Source of the DNA: Ovis canadensis
Taxonomy: Eukaryota > Chordata > Mammalia > Artiodactyla > Bovidae
NCBI RefSeq assembly: GCF_042477335.2
Contig: NC_091249.1
Span: 44,996,001 to 45,060,000, forward strand
Direction of reading: 5' to 3'
DNA length: 64,000 nt
Part shown: positions 21,470 through 33,162 of the stretch, one piece after another
How the letters are laid out: each line of letters begins with the position of its first letter
Position numbering within the stretch: the stretch's first letter is position 1
Position numbers and translations under genes: made by a program
The notes under the pieces: generated by a model
Told to the model about the DNA's origin: nothing
Database searches by the model: none
The model's input: the letters and a program-made list of their open reading frames with translations, nothing else

Positions 21470-22773
21470 CAGTTCAGTTCAGTCAGTTGTGTCCGATTCT
21501 GTGACCCCATGGACTGCAGCATGCCAGGATTTCCTGTCCATGACCAACTCCCAGAGCTTGCTCAAACTCAAGTCCATTGAGTTGGTGATGCCATCCAACC
21601 ATCTCATCCTCTGTCGTCCTCTTCTCCCCCTACCTTCAGTCCTTCCCAGCATCAGGTTCTTTTCCAATGAGTCAGTTCTTCCCATCAGGTGGCCAAAGTA
21701 CTGGAACTTCAGTATCAGTCCTTCCAGTGAATATTCAGAACTGATTTCATTTAGGATTGACTAGTTTGATCTCCTTGCAGTCCAAGGGACTTGCAAGAGT
21801 CTTCTCCAATACCACAGTTCAAAAGAAATTCAAAAGTTCTTTGACTCTCGTCTTTCTTCATGGTCCAACTCTCATATCCATACATGGCTACTGGAAAAAC
21901 CATAGCTTTGACCAGGTGGACCTTCATGGACAAAGTATTGTCTCTGCTTTTTAATAAGCTGTCTAGGTTGGCCATAGTTTTTCTTCCAAGGAGAAAGCAG
22001 CTTTTAATTTCATGGCTGCAGTAACCATCTGCAGTGGTTTTGAAGTACAGAAAATAAAGTCTGTCACTATTTCCATTGTTTCCCCATCTATTTGCTATGA
22101 GGCGATAGGACCTGATGCCATGATTTTAGTTTTTTGAATGTTGAGTTTTAAGCCAACTTTTTCACTCTCCTCTTTCACTTTTATCAAGAGGCTCTTTAGT
22201 TCCTCTTCGCTTTCTGCCATAAGGGTGGTGTCATCTGCGTATCTAAGGTTATTGATATTTCTCTTGGCAATCTTGATTCCAGCTTGTACTTCATCCAGCT
22301 TGTTATTTTGCATGATGTACTCTGACTATAATTTAAATAAGCAGGGTGACAATACACAGCATTGATGTACGCCTTTTCCTATTTGGAACCAGTCCCTTGT
22401 TCCATGTCCGGTTCTAACTGTTGTTTCTTGACCTGCATACAGATTTCTCAGGAGGCAGATAAGGTGGTCTGGTACTCCCATCTCTCTTAAGAATTTTCCA
22501 CAGTTTGTTATCATCCACACAGTCAAAGATTTTAACATAGACAATGAAGCAGAAGTAGATGTTTTTCTGGAATTCTCTTGCTTTTTCTATTATCCAACAG
22601 TTGTTGGCAATTTGATCTCTGGTTCCTCTGCCTTTTCTAAATCCAGCTTGAACATTGGAAGTTCTCAATTCACATACTATTGAAACCTAGCTTGGAGAAT
22701 TTTGAGAATTACTTTGCTAGCATGTGAGATGAGTACAGTTGTGCAGTAGTTTAAACATTCTTTGCCACTGCCT
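21470..22773 (-). mobile_element. BovB LINE, minus, 5'-truncated
   Basis: The 3' tail 'cagttcagttcagtcag' is at the left. The element runs through the C-terminal region, the 'RYADDTTLMAESEEELKSLL' region (minus frame 22095-22313) and motif A-type sequence (22414-22668), to the truncation near 22773. Several frameshifts are present. Motif A reads 'FIVYVKIFDCV' where an active copy has 'DYAKAFDCV'. Confidence 0.95.
22095..22668 (-). pseudogene. BovB reverse transcriptase palm remnant
   Basis: Minus frames at 22095-22313, 22326-22544 and 22414-22668 cover 'AGFRKGRGTRDQIA', altered motif A and an intact YADD box. The catalytic Asp of motif A is replaced (IVY for IDY), which with the frameshifts marks it as dead. 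Confidence 0.85.
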
Positions 22774-23037
22774 TTAAAGATTTGCCCATTCTACACTTTC
22801 ACATAAAGGTAATCACATAATACACGGTCTTCTGTGACTGATTTCTTTCACTTAGCATAAGTGTTCTCAAAGTTCACTCATGTAACTTAATTCCTCTGTT
22901 GTTGATGGACAATTCATTAGTTGATGGACATTTTGCCTGTTTCCTCTTTTTGTTTTTTTATGAATAATTTTTCTATCTATAGTCATGCACAAGTTTGTGT
23001 GGACTATCTGCCTAGGAATGAAACTGTTGGGTCATCA

Positions 23038-23325
23038 TGATAAAGAATGCGCCTGCAGTGCAGGAGACCCTGGTTTGATTCCTGGGTTGGAAAGATCTGT
23101 TGGAGAAGGGATAGGCTACCTAATCCAGTATTGTTTAGCTACCCTTGTGGCTCAGCTGGTAAAGAATCTGCCTGCAACACAGGAGATCTGGGTTCGATAC
23201 CTGGGTTGGGAAGATCCCCTAGAGAAGGGAAAGGCTACCCACTCCAGTATTCTGGCCTGGAGAATTTCATGGACTATATAGCCCATGCAGTTGCAAGAGT
23301 TGGACATCACTGAGTGACTTTCACT
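23038..23325 (+). mobile_element. Dimeric Bov-tA SINE, plus
   Basis: Two tRNA-like heads occur in tandem: 'aagaatgcgcctgcagtgca' (left unit to about 23136) and 'gctggtaaagaatctgcctg' (right unit about 23137-23325). A single BOV-A tail follows. Each has a B-box-like 'ggttygat' motif. It lies inside the L1ME-like element. Confidence 0.85.
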
Positions 23326-24138
23326 GGTAACTCTATGCTTCAAATGTGAGGAACTAAATATATTATTTTAAAAGTGGCTGTACCATTTTGCATCTGCACC
23401 AGCAAAATGTAAAAGTTCCAATATTCCATTTCCTCACCAACACTTGCTATTTTCATTTCAATTTTAGAGATCCTGGTGAATGTTAAATGATATTACATCA
23501 TTACTAATGATGTTGAGTATCTTCTTGTTCTTATTGGCCATTTGTACATCTTCTTTGGGAAATTTTCTATTAAAATCATTTATTAAGTTTTAATTTTCAT
23601 GAATTTTCTGTGGGTTGTCATTTTGCTTTCTCGTTGATGTTCTTTGAAGCAGAAATGATCTTAATTTTGATGAAGTTCTATTTATGCATTTTTTCTTCTG
23701 ATGCTATTCTTTCAGTGTGGGATCCAAGCAAATATGCTTAATCCAATGTTGTGAAGATTTTCCTCCTTTCACCTAGAAGTTTTATTCTTTTGTTCTTTAT
23801 TTAAGACTATGATCCAGTGTTTTTGATATGTGGGTCCAGATTCATTCTTTTGCATGTAGACATCTAATTTCCCAGTGTTGTTTGTTGAAAAAATACTTCT
23901 TTGTAATGTAACTACTTTGCAATTCTTCCCATCAAGTGTTGAGTCTCTTTCCTACACCTTAAATCATGGCTCATCGTTTGACCTTTTAATTTTTGTTAGA
24001 GAGGTGTCCACTAGTTTTCTTACTCTGCCATTCCAAACTCTGGCCCCTCAATTTCAAAACAACTTTTTAAAGACAAAAGAAAAATGAAATTGGATTTGGG
24101 AAAATGTTTATAATGTAAGAGAATTATGCATTAATATG

Positions 24139-24390
24139 GCTTCCCTGGTGGCTCAGCAGTGAAGAATCTGCCTGCAACAGAGGAGACTGCCTGCAGAGCA
24201 ACAGACGAGACCACCTGCAGAGCAACAGACATGGGTTCGATCCCTGGGTCAGGAAGATCCTCCAGAAGGAAATGACAACCCACTCCAGTATACTTGCCTG
24301 GGAAATCCCATGGACACAGGAGCCTGGTGGGCTACAGTCCATGGGGTCACAGAGTTGGACACGACTAAGCACATACTAACAGTAACTTTA
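24139..24390 (+). mobile_element. Bov-tA SINE with internal duplication, plus
   Basis: A perfect 13-bp TSD 'atgcattaatatg' lies at 24126-24138 and 24391-24403. Within the head, 'cctgcagagcaacagac' occurs twice (about 24189-24230), an internal expansion not seen in the other copies. Confidence 0.95.
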
Positions 24391-24403
24391 ATGCATTAAT
24401 ATG

Positions 24404-25246
24404 TAAAAAAAAAATGTGTATTTAAGAATACTGCAGAGAAGAAAAGATGAGACATTTTGAAGAGAATATGATTAAAATTTTTCCTCTTGGAATTAAATTT
24501 TAAAATATAGAATTTTAAAAAATGTTGGTTTATCATTTGGAAGTACAAAAAATGCTTCTTAGTTTTCCTAAATATTTCTTGGTTTGTTATTTTTTAAAAA
24601 TAGCATGAATTAATATGAGTATTAACATGTCACCATTAATTTCTCAATGCTATGAATAGACACTATTAAGTATTATTCAAAACATTCAGAATTTTGAGCC
24701 AGTCTTGCCAAGAAGGCAATTGTATATCATCTGGTAGTTGCTGAAAACTAAGTTGCAAACTTCGCCAGCTGAAACACGTGATTATGGGTTAAACTTTGAA
24801 AGCTGCATGAGTAAGCACCAAAAAATCTCTTTATATAGTTTTGATGATGGAAAGAATATAATTCTGCATAGTATAAACAACTAGTATCTTGATCTCAAAA
24901 TGTGACACATTACACTAATCTTCAGCTTTGGACAAAATTTACAATCTTGCAATAGGAGGAATGAAAATACTGGTTTATGGATTTTCACATGTGTTTAACT
25001 TGTTGAAGTGAGTTATTTACTTTTTATTTTCTTATCAGTGTCTATGTCAAATATGTGGTCTGTGACTCTCAGTGAGTCCTCTGAATTTTCTTTTATGGCT
25101 CCTTTGATTTTGTTTTTTTTTTGGTATCAGTAGTATACAGACTGTTTCTTTTTGACAGCTAATGTGTATTTCACTTATCGTATTGGAAGAGCAATCATTG
25201 TCAAGTATCTATCATCAGTGACAAAATGTACATTAAGTATACATTA
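24404..25246. other. Unclassified AT-rich DNA
   Basis: No gene, structural RNA or repeat family is recognised in this stretch of low-GC sequence. Confidence 0.4.
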
Positions 25247-25258
25247 TGGAATAAATGT

Positions 25259-25383
25259 GGAGAAGGAAATGGCAATCCACTCCAGTATTCTTGCCTAGAG
25301 AATCCAGTGGACAGAGGAGCCTGGTGGGCTGCTGTCCATAGGGTTGCACAGAGTTGGACATGACTGAAGCAACTTAGCATGTG
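25259..25383 (+). mobile_element. BOV-A monomer SINE, plus
   Basis: A single BOV-A unit from 'gagaaggaaatggcaatcca' to 'gactgaagcaacttagca'. A perfect 12-bp TSD 'tggaataaatgt' lies at 25247-25258 and 25384-25395. Confidence 0.95.
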
Positions 25384-25395
25384 TGGAATAAATGT

Positions 25396-27494
25396 CTAGC
25401 CAGATACACAGCTGATTATGTAACTTTAAATAGTGTTTGAGACATAAATTTGGGGTTTTAACCCATAACTGAACTATTTACTACTGAATGTCTAGGAAAG
25501 GTATTAATCAGAAGTTAGTTTTGTGTTCAAAACCAGAGGGGCATCCTCAAAATAGAGCACTGAGATCTGAATCCTACAGTGAGTTATAACTGCCAAAGCC
25601 AATGTTAAGGGCATATTTTCCCACTAGATTGGCCTCAGTTCACACACAGTTTCAGGGGTTCTTGGGGCCACCTTTATTTCTCACCAGCTGGTTACAAATT
25701 TTGGAGTTCATATACACACACATACACACACAATTGGTTTTATTTCTTTGGAGAATACTGACTAATATAAATACTATGTATATTTGTGACTAATATAAAT
25801 ACAGTGTTTTGGCCTCTATAGAGTCTCAAATTTAGGGATGCTTAATCTATCATTGATAGGTAATTTTGAAACTTAAACAAAATGTCTTTTAAAAGGATGC
25901 ATCTTCTTTGTAGGATAGATAGTTTTTGAGTTTGTGATTATAAACAAAAGAAAACCTCAATATGCAAAGAGTCAATAACTAGATTTACTCTACCTTTATT
26001 ACCTCTACAGTTTTCCAACTGTTTTTTCCTCTACAGTTTTTCCAACTAGTTTTTGCTTTTTTCCAGAGATAAGATTCTTTAGAGAGGATTTTTTTTTTGT
26101 TTATTATTATTTTTATTATTTCTTGGAAGGGTTGTGCATAACTACTAAAACTATTTGCTTTCGTTGTAAAGGTATAAAGGAAATACAATTCTATGTTTTT
26201 AAAGGAGTTCTCAGGTCTTAAATAAAAAACCTTTTTTTAGAGTTGCTATAATGGGAAATACAGAATATTGGAAAAAATGGTAACATTTTCTCAATATAGT
26301 CAGTGTTGCTCTCAAGATGTTGGGAATTTGAATTAACAGATGTGACAGCTGACAACTGTATATTTCTTGGATTATTGAAGTAATAACATGTCAAGTTACT
26401 CATTCCTGAAGTGAGGAGATCAATTAAATTTTTTCCTGGCTTCCTGCTCTCTTGCGTTGAAAGTTTTCTGCCCTGTAGAATTTTTGTAACTCCCTGGAGG
26501 ATCCAGCCACTTTTTAATTGAAGGAAATGAAAGGATTTTCTTTTCCAATAAAATCATGCACATTCCAGAGGTTTAACATGATTTATTGAATGAATGAATA
26601 ATTTAGAGATAAAATAAATACTGGACCAAATTTGAGAACTAAATATCTGTGTAGATGAGATTGTGAAACTTTCCTTAATGGTATCAAACTGTCTTAATTG
26701 ATCACTAAACTAGTCTACCCTCTACCTGCTTCTGTAATGGAACTTTTATGATGAAAAAGATGTGGCATTGCCCCAGGCCTGCAGTATCTGAGTGGGCAGC
26801 AGCTGTGTTTAAAAGCAGAGAAAAACCTGTCACCCATCAGTGCTCCCTTCAGGTTGTGATTATTACTTGAGATTAGCCCTTTAATTAGGTAATAAGTCAT
26901 ACACTTACTAAAGCAATGTCTGAAATGAATGAAGACATGCCAGCTATTAATTTTTACTGTTGTATTCTTTCTTCTCAGTTGTCAATATCTGGGAGATTTG
27001 AACAAACAATAACAGAAATGGCTTTGCATTGACCAGTTAACGGTACCTCAGTGTTTCTCTCCATATGATCATCTTTACATGACTCATTTCCTTTGAGGAA
27101 AAAGCTTGCTTCCAGATGTTCTCTCATTATCCTCCTCTATCTTTTCCTCACTTAAAGGACATCTGCTGTGATATTTTGTCCTTGCTGACTCTGAGCTGAG
27201 TGGCCAATGTTAACTGGTTTCCATTAAGTGGTGGCTAGTCTCATCTAGCTCTTGGGAACCTTTTACCAGGACTCATTGTTGAAGTTCATGGCCACCAATG
27301 TACTTCCAGTCAGGAAGTCCTTGAACACTGCAACCTCTTTGCCCTAAACTCAGTCCTCAATGGGTAATGGCTTGCCCATTCATTCAATAATTTTGCATGT
27401 TCTCCCTAAGCAAATAAAGGGAGAAAATTTAGATAATCGCCACACTGTATCCAGGATGTAGGGAAAAAACTGTTCACCTCCCTCTGATAATGCA
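25396..27494. other. Longest non-LINE stretch: unclassified, possibly unique DNA
   Basis: About 2.1 kb without a recognised LINE or SINE. Short CA tracts lie near 25705-25735. Open frames of 61-67 codons have no recognised similarity. No splice-bounded exon can be argued from sequence alone. Confidence 0.4.
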
Positions 27495-27715
27495 TGCGTA
27501 GATACTAAGTCTCTTCAGTCATATCCAGCTCTTTGCAACCCTATGGAACATAGCCCGCCAGGCTCCTCTATCCATGGAATTATCCAGGCAAGGATACTGG
27601 AGTGGGTTGCCACTCCCTTCTCCAGGGGTTTTTCCCAACCCAAGGATCACACCTGCATCTCTCATGTCTCCTGCATTGGCATGTGGGTTCTTAACCATTA
27701 GCACTACCTGGGCTG
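27495..27715 (-). mobile_element. Bov-tA SINE, minus
   Basis: The BOV-A body is at left, with a degraded tRNA-like head at right ('ttaaccattagcactacctg'). No clear TSD was found. Confidence 0.85.
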
Positions 27716-27803
27716 AGGCATATATCTTGTGCATCTTGGGAAGTAATTTCAAAATAAATGCTGAGCTACCTTTGGAATCCTAATCCTTACCCTTGTTATC
27801 CTT

Positions 27804-27850
27804 GAAATAGGCTATAGCCTATTTCCTTACCCTTGAAATAGGCTATAGCC
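27804..27850. repeat. 22-bp perfect palindrome plus direct repeat
   Basis: Bases 27804-27825 read identically on both strands (half-site 'gaaataggcta'). The first 15 bases recur at 27834-27848, preceded in both cases by a 'tacccttg'/'tatccttg'-type motif. Confidence 0.9.
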
Positions 27851-27891
27851 CAAAGTATCTTCTTATCTGCTCACTTCTATAATCCACACCT

Positions 27892-28044
27892 TGGGGTTCC
27901 TTGGTGGCTCAGATGGTAAAGAATCTGACTGCAATGCAGGAGACCTGGGTTCTTGCCTGGAGAATTCCATGGACAGAGGAGCCTGGCAGGCTATGGTCCA
28001 TGCAGCAGAAAAGAGTTGGACATGACTAAGTGACTTTTACTTTC
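27892..28044 (+). mobile_element. Bov-tA SINE, plus, internally deleted
   Basis: The head jumps from 'gagacctgggttc' directly to 'ttgcctggagaattccatgg', removing about 60-70 bp compared with its neighbours. A perfect 13-bp TSD 'ataatccacacct' lies at 27879-27891 and 28045-28057. Confidence 0.95.
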
Positions 28045-28057
28045 ATAATCCACACCT

Positions 28058-29990
28058 CAGGGTTTAACCTTAAGGCAGATAGATGGCACAGAAGCCTAGA
28101 AAGCACTGTGGCAAGTAAAATCTTCAGTTGTCTTTTATATCTCATTTTCCCAAACTCCTTAGGGTTATGATGTAGGCCTCTTACTCTTTGCAGGAACTTC
28201 TATATCTTCTTTCTTTCCACTGACACAAAGTTTCTTAAATTTTCCATAATGCATTATAGGACAGAAATAAATATTGGTATACTAATAAGGGGGCATCTTA
28301 GAGAAGGAAGTATTTTTAAAATAGTTTTTACATGATGTTCTTGCTTGTCTAGGGAAATCCCCTGTTGCTGGAGAACATTTATTGTCATCCAGATATGCCC
28401 TTACTTCTGAGAAGGAAGAAATGGGTGGATTTCTTTATCTCAGTTCCCAATCTCTAGTTTTCAAGATGTTTCTATGTTAAACTTGGATTCGAAGCAAAAT
28501 GATCACCTCTTAGAAGTAGGGGCACTAATCAACCTCCAGGGAAACTGACTTCTCAGTACTAGGTCAAAAAATACTTTGCCCCATCACAGAGGCATGTAAA
28601 ATATTCATTGCAGGAAAAGAAGTCTCAGGTTCTAGCAGTAAGCCATAATGAAGAGTTGTCACTGCTTAAAGATACAAGTAACAGAGTCTGATACTCTAGT
28701 TACTACTAGTACTCTAGTCCATTACTCTGGTAGTAACTCTAATCTTGAAGTCCTCATTGGCTACACGTTGGAATCACCTAGGGAGTTTTTCAAAAAAAGA
28801 AAGCACAACACAGAACACATCCAGACCACCTGAATCATAATGTCAGGTAGGCTGTGTTTTATAAAAAAGTTCACCAAGTGGTTCTTTGTATATGAGTCTT
28901 AAGAGCTGTTGAAGCCATTGTCTAGTTTCTGATCCTGGCTCCTGGAGACCTGGTTGTAAGTGGGATTTGTTTTGCAGGAGTCATAGAATCTATTTTCTGG
29001 TTTGACTGGAATTTTCCAACCTATCTAAATGTTTTCATTTTTGGCTTTGGGTTCTCTTTCCGATCTGCTTGTGGAACTTTCTTTTGTCATATAAAGCACA
29101 AGTACAGACAGATGGAGACCCAATTATTTAATGGATGGAGTTTTTGTAGTTGGAATTGCATTCAGGACTTCCAAATTTAGAGCATCCAAAGGGAGCTTGC
29201 CAACGAATGTTCCTCCCTATCTCTTTCTGTCTCTTATTCTGTATTGCCTATTTTCTCTTTGATTCTACACACTTGATGGCACAGGCTTACATCTCAGGCC
29301 TCAAGATGCGTAGCTTGCTTATTTTAATCCAAAATGGGAACACATACTGTGAGATTTTAAAGAATCCCAGAGAATCTCTTACATGTATTCCATTTCCTAC
29401 AACTCATTCAGTACCTCAGGTTGCTGGGAAAGGTGGGAGATGGGAAGAGGGAGACGGCTCTTAAGACCTTTTAAATTTCCTTTTTAATACTACCTGTTGT
29501 TAGTCTCAGCCTTCGGCAGTCAAATGCTATGTCTTGAAGACTTTCTCACCTCTTCCTTTTCTTTTTTTTTCCTCCTGATAGGAGACTTAACTTGGCTGCA
29601 AGGAGATGGAACTGGGCTTTTGGAGGACAGATTCTACCCCCCCACCCCGGCTTTATTTTTCTGATTCCTGGTGTCCGCTGTTTCATGATATTAGTCTGGC
29701 CTATCCCCCGTATTGCTGTCCAACAAGATGATCCTGCTTTTATCTAACATTTCACTGGTTTCTGTGACTGAGATCTGTAGTCACACTCTTGGCATCCTGC
29801 TATAAAGATATCTCTAATTATATACTTCCTCTCAATCTCATGACTTCAGTGACCCACTGGAATCTCTCAACACTTCTCTGTGCATTCACTGGGGCATGTG
29901 CACCCTTGGATGTCCTGAGCACTGTATGTAGACTGTAGGGAGTCACGAGGTTTATCTTAGTCTCGTTCATCTCCACACCTCCCTCCATCT
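28058..29990. other. Mostly unclassified DNA; MER5A-like trace
   Basis: The block contains the MER5A-like fragment at 28755-28895. The rest shows no recognisable gene. The 104-codon plus frame at 29150-29464 has one hydrophobic segment and no recognised homologue; it lacks supporting context and is not called. Confidence 0.4.
28755..28895. repeat. MER5A-like (hAT-Charlie) fragment
   Basis: 'cgttggaatcacctagggag' followed by 'cagaccacctgaatcataat' resembles the MER5A non-autonomous DNA transposon. Divergence is high. Confidence 0.5.
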
Positions 29991-29997
29991 AGTGCCA

Positions 29998-30213
29998 TTG
30001 AAAGTGAAAGTGAAGTCACTCAGTCGTGTCCGACTCTTTGTGACCCCATGGACTGTAGCCTGCCAGGCTCCTCAGTCCATGGGATTTTCCAGGCAAGAGT
30101 ACTGGAGTGGGTTGCCATTTCCTTCTCCAGGGGATCTTCCCAACCCAGGGATCGAATCCGGGTCTCCCACATTGCAGGCAGACGCTTTACCATCTGAGCC
30201 ACCAGGGAAGCCC
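29998..30213 (-). mobile_element. Bov-tA SINE, minus
   Basis: A well-preserved copy: 'gaaagtgaaagtgaagtcac' at left, the BOV-A body, and a tRNA-like head ending 'catctgagccaccagggaag'. The target duplication is not clean. Confidence 0.95.
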
Positions 30214-31650
30214 AGTGCTCATATTGGATTTAAGGGTAAGTTCAGTGTTGGTCTTCCCCCAGACTTTTAAATCCTCACATAGGTTACACCTTGGGAATTA
30301 TGCCACTTGCCCTGGGATTCTCAGTTTCCCACAGGCTGTTAATGCCTGACATTAAAGTTCAGCCCCACAAAGTCAGGAAGAGTAACTCTGCTGACCTGCT
30401 TTTCTCTCATCTGTCACCTTTCCCATTATACCCTCAGACCAGAATGAATGAGATTTCTGCTTCTTTATATTTAGAGAGGCCTCCCTATTATTTCATACCC
30501 TCCTTCTTCCCAGGAACACTGAGCCCTGTGACTCAGCATTAAATATAGTTGAGTTGGAGGATAAAATAAACTCATCTGATGATAAGAGAACACATTCCAA
30601 AAAGTATTTTTATCTGTCAAATGCACATTCTTGAAAATCACGCTTCTCTTTGAGCTTTGCTGGCAAAGATACCTGCAGTTAGCAGAGACGTTCTTCATGA
30701 TTTCCTAAACTTCCCACCCTCTGGGCTTTTTAGCCCTGACTCTACTACCATAGGCATTTACCACAAATATTTTAGCATATGTAATTAATTTAGCAAATAT
30801 ACTGAGTGTGTGCTATATATCAAGCACTATTCTCAGAAGATCATTAAATAGTGATCAAGAGTAAGTTGGTCAAAGGAACCAGGAGGCATTCTACTTGAGT
30901 TAATAACACAAGTAAAGTGACTGACAGTTGAAGAGATGCTTGAAGAATACAAAGAAGCTCCTATCCTTGAGAAACGTGAAGCCTAGATGGCCAGGGAGAC
31001 ATTTTATGTATTTAATATGGGAATGGTCCAAAGAGGTCAAAGTTTTATGGAAGCTTAAAAGAAAACATGACTAATTCTGCCTGGGACAGTTTAAAAGCAA
31101 TGATTTCTTGGAAACTCTTGAATACTAAACTTATTTTTGCCTTAAGCAAGGCAAGTCTAGTTAGCATAACATGATTGGTTTTGCTTACAACCATTTACTC
31201 AAGTTGATCTGTTTTTTGGCTGCCCTTAAATTGGCAGACCTGAACTGATTATCATTCAGACCTGAAATACCACATATTTCCCACTCTTGCTCTCAGTTTG
31301 TTAAATTATTTTTCTGTGAATTGGAAGGCAAGGACAACTTAATGTGAAGGATAGAGTTCACTGAAAATTTAGTTGATATTATATATAAGCTTAATACAAT
31401 TAACACTAAGAGGGTTACACTACTTAATTTTAAATTCACTTAAGAATGTTATAAGTGAGAAAAGTCTGGACCAGGCAAAAAGATGAGACAAACAGTGCTG
31501 ATTCTTACCGGTATCAGTATTTCTTCTCTGTTGGGGGCATATAGACCGTATTTCTAAATTTGCCTTTCAATCACATACAGCAGTCTGCCTGACTTCTGAC
31601 CATGGTCACACAGGAAAGAGGTGGTAAAGCTCAGATGTGAACTCAAGTAT
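30214..31650. other. Old unique-like DNA with L2- and MIR-like traces
   Basis: Around 30745-31010, 'ctgagtgtgtgctatatatc' and 'aagcactattctcagaagat' resemble an L2-type repeat. Around 31595-31650, 'catggtcacacaggaaagag' resembles the MIR core. No gene is seen. Both traces are weak. Confidence 0.4.
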
Positions 31651-31660
31651 TCTGGCTTCT
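31595..31660 (+). repeat. MIR-like SINE core fragment
   Basis: 'ggtcacacaggaaagaggtg', then 'gctcagatgtgaactcaag' and 'ttctggcttc', follow the MIR core order. It is ancient and partial. Confidence 0.5.
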
Positions 31661-31661
31661 A

Positions 31662-31877
31662 GGTGGCACTAGCAGTAAAGAGCCTGTCTGCCAAAGCAAG
31701 AGACATAAGGATGCAGGTTTGATCCCTGACTCAGGAAGGATCCCCTGGAGCAGGAAGCAGCAACCCACTCCAGTATTCTTGCCTGGAGGATCCCATGGAC
31801 AGAGGAGCTTTGTGGGCTACAGTCCACAGCATCACAAAGAGTCGGACACGACCAAAGTGACTTAGCACGCAAACACT
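31662..31877 (+). mobile_element. Bov-tA SINE, plus
   Basis: A head-body Bov-tA copy with TSD 'ttctggcttct' at 31651-31661 and 31878-31888. The insertion target is the MIR-like fragment. Confidence 0.95.
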
Positions 31878-31984
31878 TTCTGGCTTCTGTTCCCTTGCCT
31901 TTAATAAGCTAATTGTAATTCTAGGCCTCAACCAAATATAGTGTGATTAAGGCATGGAAGCTGGTTGAGTGTGCCCAGGTGCCA

Positions 31985-32600
31985 GAGGATAAGAGAGAGG
32001 ATGTTAGAAGATGAAGTTGGAATTGTGTAGAGCCATATAGACCATAAAAACTTGGGACTTTACTATAAGAGCAATAAGAAACTATAGGTGGGTTTTAAGT
32101 GGATTAGTGATAAAAATCTCATCTGTGATTTTAATATAACATTGTGCCATGTAGCAAATGAATTATATGAGACTAAGAGAACTATTTCAGTGGCCCATGT
32201 AAGCAATAACAGCTTAGACAAAAGTAGTATGATAAAAATGGAGAGACATGAATTGGATTTATTTATATGTTGAAGATGGAGCCAATAAGGCTTTCTGTTG
32301 GATTGGGAAGAAGCTGGGGAGGAAAAAGACAGAATCAAGGGTAATAATTAAAATGTTTAGCTTTAAGCAGGAAGGGATAGGTAGTGGTGCCATTTACTAA
32401 AATAGTGAAAATTGGGAGAATAGGTTAGGGTTAAAATCAATAGTGTTCTTTTTTTTCTTTGAACAAAGAGGCCTAGGATAAATATCCAGTTAGAAATTTA
32501 TACATCTGGAGTATTTTAAAGAGTCTGAGCCTAGAGGTGTACATTTGGGTGTAGTTAGCACTGAGAAGGAAGTTTTAGTCATTGGGCTAAATAAGGTTAG
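31985..32600 (+). repeat. Ancient mammalian interspersed repeat, family not named
   Basis: 'gaagatggagccaataaggc', 'ggtgccatttactaaaatag' and 'gataaatatccagttagaaa' follow the order of a widespread old mammalian repeat ('..gccatttactgagatgggg.. ..gacatccaagtggagatg..'). I recognise the order but cannot name the family. Confidence 0.45.
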
Positions 32601-32839
32601 CTACAAAGTGTCCCAACTTAGTTTGAGCAGAAATATTTGAGCAGAAATAGTGTGACTTGCAAAGTAGACTGGTCAAGTGGGGTCAGACAGGAAAGAGAAA
32701 AAGTAGGAGAGAGTATAAATGAACATAAACATTTCAAGGAGGAAATGCTCCTGAAATGTCAATTAAGACGAAGACATAGATGTTACCCTTGGATCTGGTA
32801 TCAAAGAAGACATTTTGATAAAGTCATTTATCTGAGTTT
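32601..32839. other. Unclassified DNA
   Basis: No feature is recognised. A direct repeat of 'gagcagaaata' lies near 32620-32650. Confidence 0.4.
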
Positions 32840-32942
32840 TAAACAAATTTACTTAAGTAAAATTGAGATACAGTAAATAAACTTCTCATATTTAATTGTA
32901 ATCTACTACTTGAAAAATTTTGACATTAAGCATCCATCCATG

Positions 32943-33162
32943 AGGGCTTCCCAGGTGGCGCTAGTGGTAAAGAACCTGCCTGCCAAGGTAGGAGATGTAA
33001 GAGATACAGGTTAGATCCCTCGGTCAGGAAGATCCCCTGGAGGAGGGCAGGGCAACCCACTCCAGTATTCTTGACTGGAGTATCCCCATGGACAGAGGAG
33101 CCTGGCGGGCTACAGTCCATAGCATTCCCCAGAGTGAGACACAACTGAAGCAACTTAGCAGG
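32943..33162 (+). mobile_element. Bov-tA SINE, plus
   Basis: The head 'gggcttcccaggtggcgcta' is followed by the BOV-A body. An imperfect 12-bp TSD is 'catccatccatg' (32931-32942) and 'catacgtccatg' (33163-33174). Confidence 0.95.

Larger units (their letters stand above)
21215..24060 (-). mobile_element. L1ME-like LINE 3' part, antisense, host of BovB and a SINE dimer
   Basis: The 3'UTR is at 21230-21469 ('tagagcattttcatcaccct'). Sequence resumes at 22774 ('gatttgcccattctacactt', 'tttctttcacttagcataag'), then 'ggaatgaaactgttgggtca' and 'atgttgagtatcttcttgtt' after the SINE dimer. Removing the BovB restores the expected L1ME order, so the BovB split it. Confidence 0.8.

Noticed and set aside
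29150..29464. 104-codon plus-strand open frame in the LINE-poor interval
   Set aside because: No recognised domain, no splice or promoter context and no codon signature could be argued. A translated search in related genomes could revive it.
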